This document shows, one piece after another, positions 5,061-6,750 of a stretch of DNA of 6,750 nucleotides. The notes under the pieces are model-generated. The model searched no databases. It was not told the origin of the DNA and saw nothing but the letters and a program-made list of their open reading frames with translations. This DNA comes from a bacterium (GTDB lineage Bacteria > Margulisbacteria > Marinamargulisbacteria > SXXA01): positions 1 through 6,750 of the forward strand of contig RGUG01000071.1 of the NCBI GenBank assembly GCA_010027915.1, in the 5' to 3' direction. The first letter of the stretch is position 1. Every line of letters begins with the position of its first letter. The translations under genes were made by a program, and so were the position numbers.

Positions 5061-6213
5061 ATACGGGCGATAGGGGGGATAATATGGCCTTGGCGGTTTC
5101 GATGAGTGATAAGCACCTGTATTCGGTGGTGTTGTCAGGCCCGATCACCCAAAATGATCGGTGTTCTTGACCAAATTGCTGGGTGTCGTTGGCCACGATC
5201 CAATCGCATCCTTTTGACTCTCGTTTTTTTTGGGCAATAGATACAATGTTCCCATCGGCCACACAAAACCCGATCACCTGCTGGTGTGTTTTGTGTTGAT
5301 TGACGTGGGCTAAAATATCGTCGTTTTCTATCAACGTGAGCAATGGGGGTCCATTGGTTTTGGATTGTTTATATCCAACAGGGTTTAATACTCGAAAGTC
5401 GCCCACGGCGGCGGGCATCACCAATGCATCCCATTTAGGCAGACTGTCCATCACGGCCTCTTTCATCTCGGCGGCCGTACGCACCATCTGATAGCCTGTT
5501 AATCCGGGGTAATGAAAGGGGATGGTGCTAATGACGCTCACGCTGGCACCCGATGCCATGCACCCCATGGCCAAGGTAGATCCCAATTGTCCGGTGCTGT
5601 GATTGCCAATGTAACGAACGGAATCAATGGGTTCTTGGGTGCCACCCATTACCACGCCAATCCGCATGCCACTCAGTGAGGGGTAGGGGCCCAATCGCCA
5701 AGCGACAGCAAAGGCAATATGGCCTGGGTCTGCCATGCGTCCCATCCCCACATCGCCGCAGCTTAATGCACCGGTTTCGGGTCCCACCCAAAAGATTCCG
5801 CGTTGGCTTAGCGTGGCCACATTGGCCTGGGTGGCGGGATGTTCCCACATGCTATCGTGCATGGCAGGGGCCATCATGATGGGGCATCGGGCTGCCAATA
5901 ACAGACATCCCAATGGGTCATTGGCCAGTCCCATGCAGGCACTGGCGATGGTGTGGGCGGTGGCGGGGGCCACCACTATCATGTCAGCACGCTTCGCCCA
6001 CTCAATATGTTGAGAATACCCATCATAAAAGCAATCGGGTGTCCAAGTGGGATGCTCGGACAGTACCGATAATGCGGTGGGGGTTACAAATGCCAGTGCG
6101 GCCTCGGTCATAACGACCCTGACGTCGTGCCCCTGGGATTTGAGTTGACGGACCAACGCAGGGGTTTTAATGGCAGCAATGCTGCCGGTTATCCCCAACA
6201 CTAGCTGTGACAT
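5047..6213 (-). CDS. coaBC: Bifunctional phosphopantothenoylcysteine decarboxylase / phosphopantothenate-cysteine ligase
   Basis: Cytoplasmic coenzyme A biosynthesis enzyme. The CoaB half joins 4'-phosphopantothenate to cysteine using CTP; the FMN-dependent CoaC half decarboxylates the product to 4'-phosphopantetheine. The 388-residue length is normal for the fusion. The CoaC half (about 1-180) shows the flavin-binding start GITGSIAAIK (7-16), catalytic H69 in QHIEWAK, substrate-binding PAMHDSMW (116-123) and catalytic C152 in SCGDVGMGRM. The CoaB half (about 183-380) shows GGTQEPIDSVRYIGN (190-204), AAVGDF (268-273) and a lysine pair at 282/285. Departures from E. coli Dfp are H119 for the asparagine of PAMN, STGQLG for SSGKMG, and CVADGN for the AAET segment. 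PAMH forms also occur in actinobacterial CoaBC, so function is probably kept. Its ATG directly follows the rpoZ stop (TAAATG) with no clear ribosome-binding site, which suggests translational coupling. It ends with TAG at 5047-5049. Confidence 0.97.
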   Translation of the reverse strand: MSQLVLGITGSIAAIKTPALVRQLKSQGHDVRVVMTEAALAFVTPTALSVLSEHPTWTPDCFYDGYSQHIEWAKRADMIVVAPATAHTIASACMGLANDPLGCLLLAARCPIMMAPAMHDSMWEHPATQANVATLSQRGIFWVGPETGALSCGDVGMGRMADPGHIAFAVAWRLGPYPSLSGMRIGVVMGGTQEPIDSVRYIGNHSTGQLGSTLAMGCMASGASVSVISTIPFHYPGLTGYQMVRTAAEMKEAVMDSLPKWDALVMPAAVGDFRVLNPVGYKQSKTNGPPLLTLIENDDILAHVNQHKTHQQVIGFCVADGNIVSIAQKKRESKGCDWIVANDTQQFGQEHRSFWVIGPDNTTEYRCLSLIETAKAILSPLSPVSKTT

Positions 6214-6558
6214 TTAAGTGGTTTTGCGTCGCTTGGGCTTTGATTTGGTGTCTGTTTTTTTGTCTGTACCCACCCCTTCTAACTGGGACACTTCATGGTT
6301 TAAATCCAATTCCATGCGTTGGAGCAATTCATTGTCCGTGTCGTGACTGGCATCGTGGGCAATATCTAACTTGCCCAATTCGATCTCCTTTAGGGCCACC
6401 AAAATAGGGTTGGGGTTTTCTTCGTTGATTTCGATGAGAGGCCGATACCCCTCTTTTAATTGGCGGGCCCGTTTGGCAACGGCCACCGACAAAAGAAACC
6501 GATTGGGAATTAACTTTTCGATTTCGGTCATACTAATCGAAGACAGCGAATGGGTCAT
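6214..6558 (-). CDS. rpoZ: DNA-directed RNA polymerase omega subunit
   Basis: Small RNA polymerase subunit that wraps the beta-prime C-terminus, helps assembly and, in many proteobacteria, forms part of a ppGpp site. The 114-residue product has the conserved core IEKLIPNRFLLSVAVAKRAR (13-32), corresponding to E. coli VEKIGNRFDLVLVAARRAR, followed by the usual P(L/I)xE and NPILVALKEIELGKLDI segments (40-66). The rest, about 48 residues, is a low-conservation tail, acidic then strongly basic (KSKPKRRKTT). This makes it longer than the 91-residue E. coli protein. ATG 6558 is chosen because AAAGGAG lies 9 bases upstream; an internal ATG at residue 10 is the alternative. It lies 14 bases after the gmk stop and touches the coaBC start, so gmk-rpoZ-coaBC reads as one operon. 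Confidence 0.95.
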   Translation of the reverse strand: MTHSLSSISMTEIEKLIPNRFLLSVAVAKRARQLKEGYRPLIEINEENPNPILVALKEIELGKLDIAHDASHDTDNELLQRMELDLNHEVSQLEGVGTDKKTDTKSKPKRRKTT

Positions 6559-6572
6559 GGGTATGGACTCCT

Positions 6573-6750
6573 TTAAGTTGGATGGGAACTTGATACTGTA
6601 CGAATAATATCACGCACCGATTGAACAGCGGTTTCTACTATATCATTGATTACCACAAAATCGTACTGGTTTTGTCGTGACATCTCAATAAGGGCGGTGT
6701 GGGTGCGCTCATTAATCTGCTCATTGGTTAGTTTATTTGCACCCGTTGCC
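6573..6750 (-). CDS. gmk: Guanylate kinase, C-terminal part (5' end beyond window)
   Basis: Cytoplasmic nucleotide kinase that converts GMP to GDP with ATP. Only the last 58 codons are visible, in the frame ending with TAA at 6573-6575. The segment NKLTNEQINERTHTALIEMS followed by QNQYDFVVIND and a final V-x-x-I-I-R helix matches the C-terminal end of Gmk (E. coli: [22 protein letters not shown]). The P-loop and GMP-binding domain would lie beyond the right edge. The stop overlaps the start of the rpoZ ribosome-binding site, and gmk upstream of rpoZ is a very common bacterial order, which supports the assignment. Confidence 0.9.
   Translation of the reverse strand, partial: ATGANKLTNEQINERTHTALIEMSRQNQYDFVVINDIVETAVQSVRDIIRTVSSSHPT

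Noticed and set aside
5300..6113. Several plus-strand frames of 60-90 codons opposite coaBC.
   Set aside because: They lie fully antisense to an unmistakable, intact coaBC, lack ribosome-binding sites and show no family motifs; they are by-products of its codon use.
1..6750. tRNA, rRNA, CRISPR array, insertion sequence or attachment site.
   Set aside because: No cloverleaf-like segment, regularly spaced repeat, transposase frame or terminal inverted repeat pair was seen on either strand.

Overview
The window looks like the chromosome of a Gram-negative bacterium of proteobacterial type. The evidence is a homodimeric-type pyruvate dehydrogenase E1 (AceE), a gmk-rpoZ-coaBC cluster, and a Tat export system with separate TatA- and TatB-like proteins. 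The lineage cannot be fixed from the sequence alone. The CoaBC and Tat proteins differ from the E. coli versions at several conserved positions, so this is probably not a close relative of enterics. Genes on both strands favour GGG/GTG codons, and G-runs are frequent on the plus strand.

Layout. Positions 1-2543 (minus) hold aceE, cut by the left edge about 30-40 codons before its end. Positions 2544-2742 are the upstream region of aceE, shared with whatever is read rightward. Positions 2743-3156 (plus) hold a doubtful small membrane-protein ORF whose frame is ambiguous. Positions 3157-3413 are mostly non-coding, with one 45-codon ORF ending next to the following gene. Positions 3414-5060 (plus) form a compact run: an unrecognised two-helix membrane protein, tatC with a broken or shortened 5' end, tatB and tatA. 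Positions 5047-6750 (minus) hold coaBC, rpoZ and the 3' end of gmk, transcribed gmk to rpoZ to coaBC. The tatA and coaBC ends overlap tail to tail by 14 bases.

Function. AceE feeds pyruvate into acetyl-CoA. CoaBC makes 4'-phosphopantetheine for coenzyme A. RpoZ is the RNA polymerase omega subunit and Gmk makes GDP from GMP. These are core housekeeping genes. The tatC-tatB-tatA group would export folded proteins bearing twin-arginine signals.

The most interesting part is the Tat region. An ATG at 4013 opens a peptide with the TatC N-terminal signature, but it stops after 22 codons, and the rest of TatC continues in another frame. The break lies inside a G-rich stretch (4044-4072) that fits the G-quadruplex pattern. 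Simple frame repair still leaves the first helix about ten residues short. TatB is very short (57 residues), the gene order is the reverse of tatABC, and an unknown membrane protein heads the run. No RNA gene, mobile element or CRISPR array was seen.
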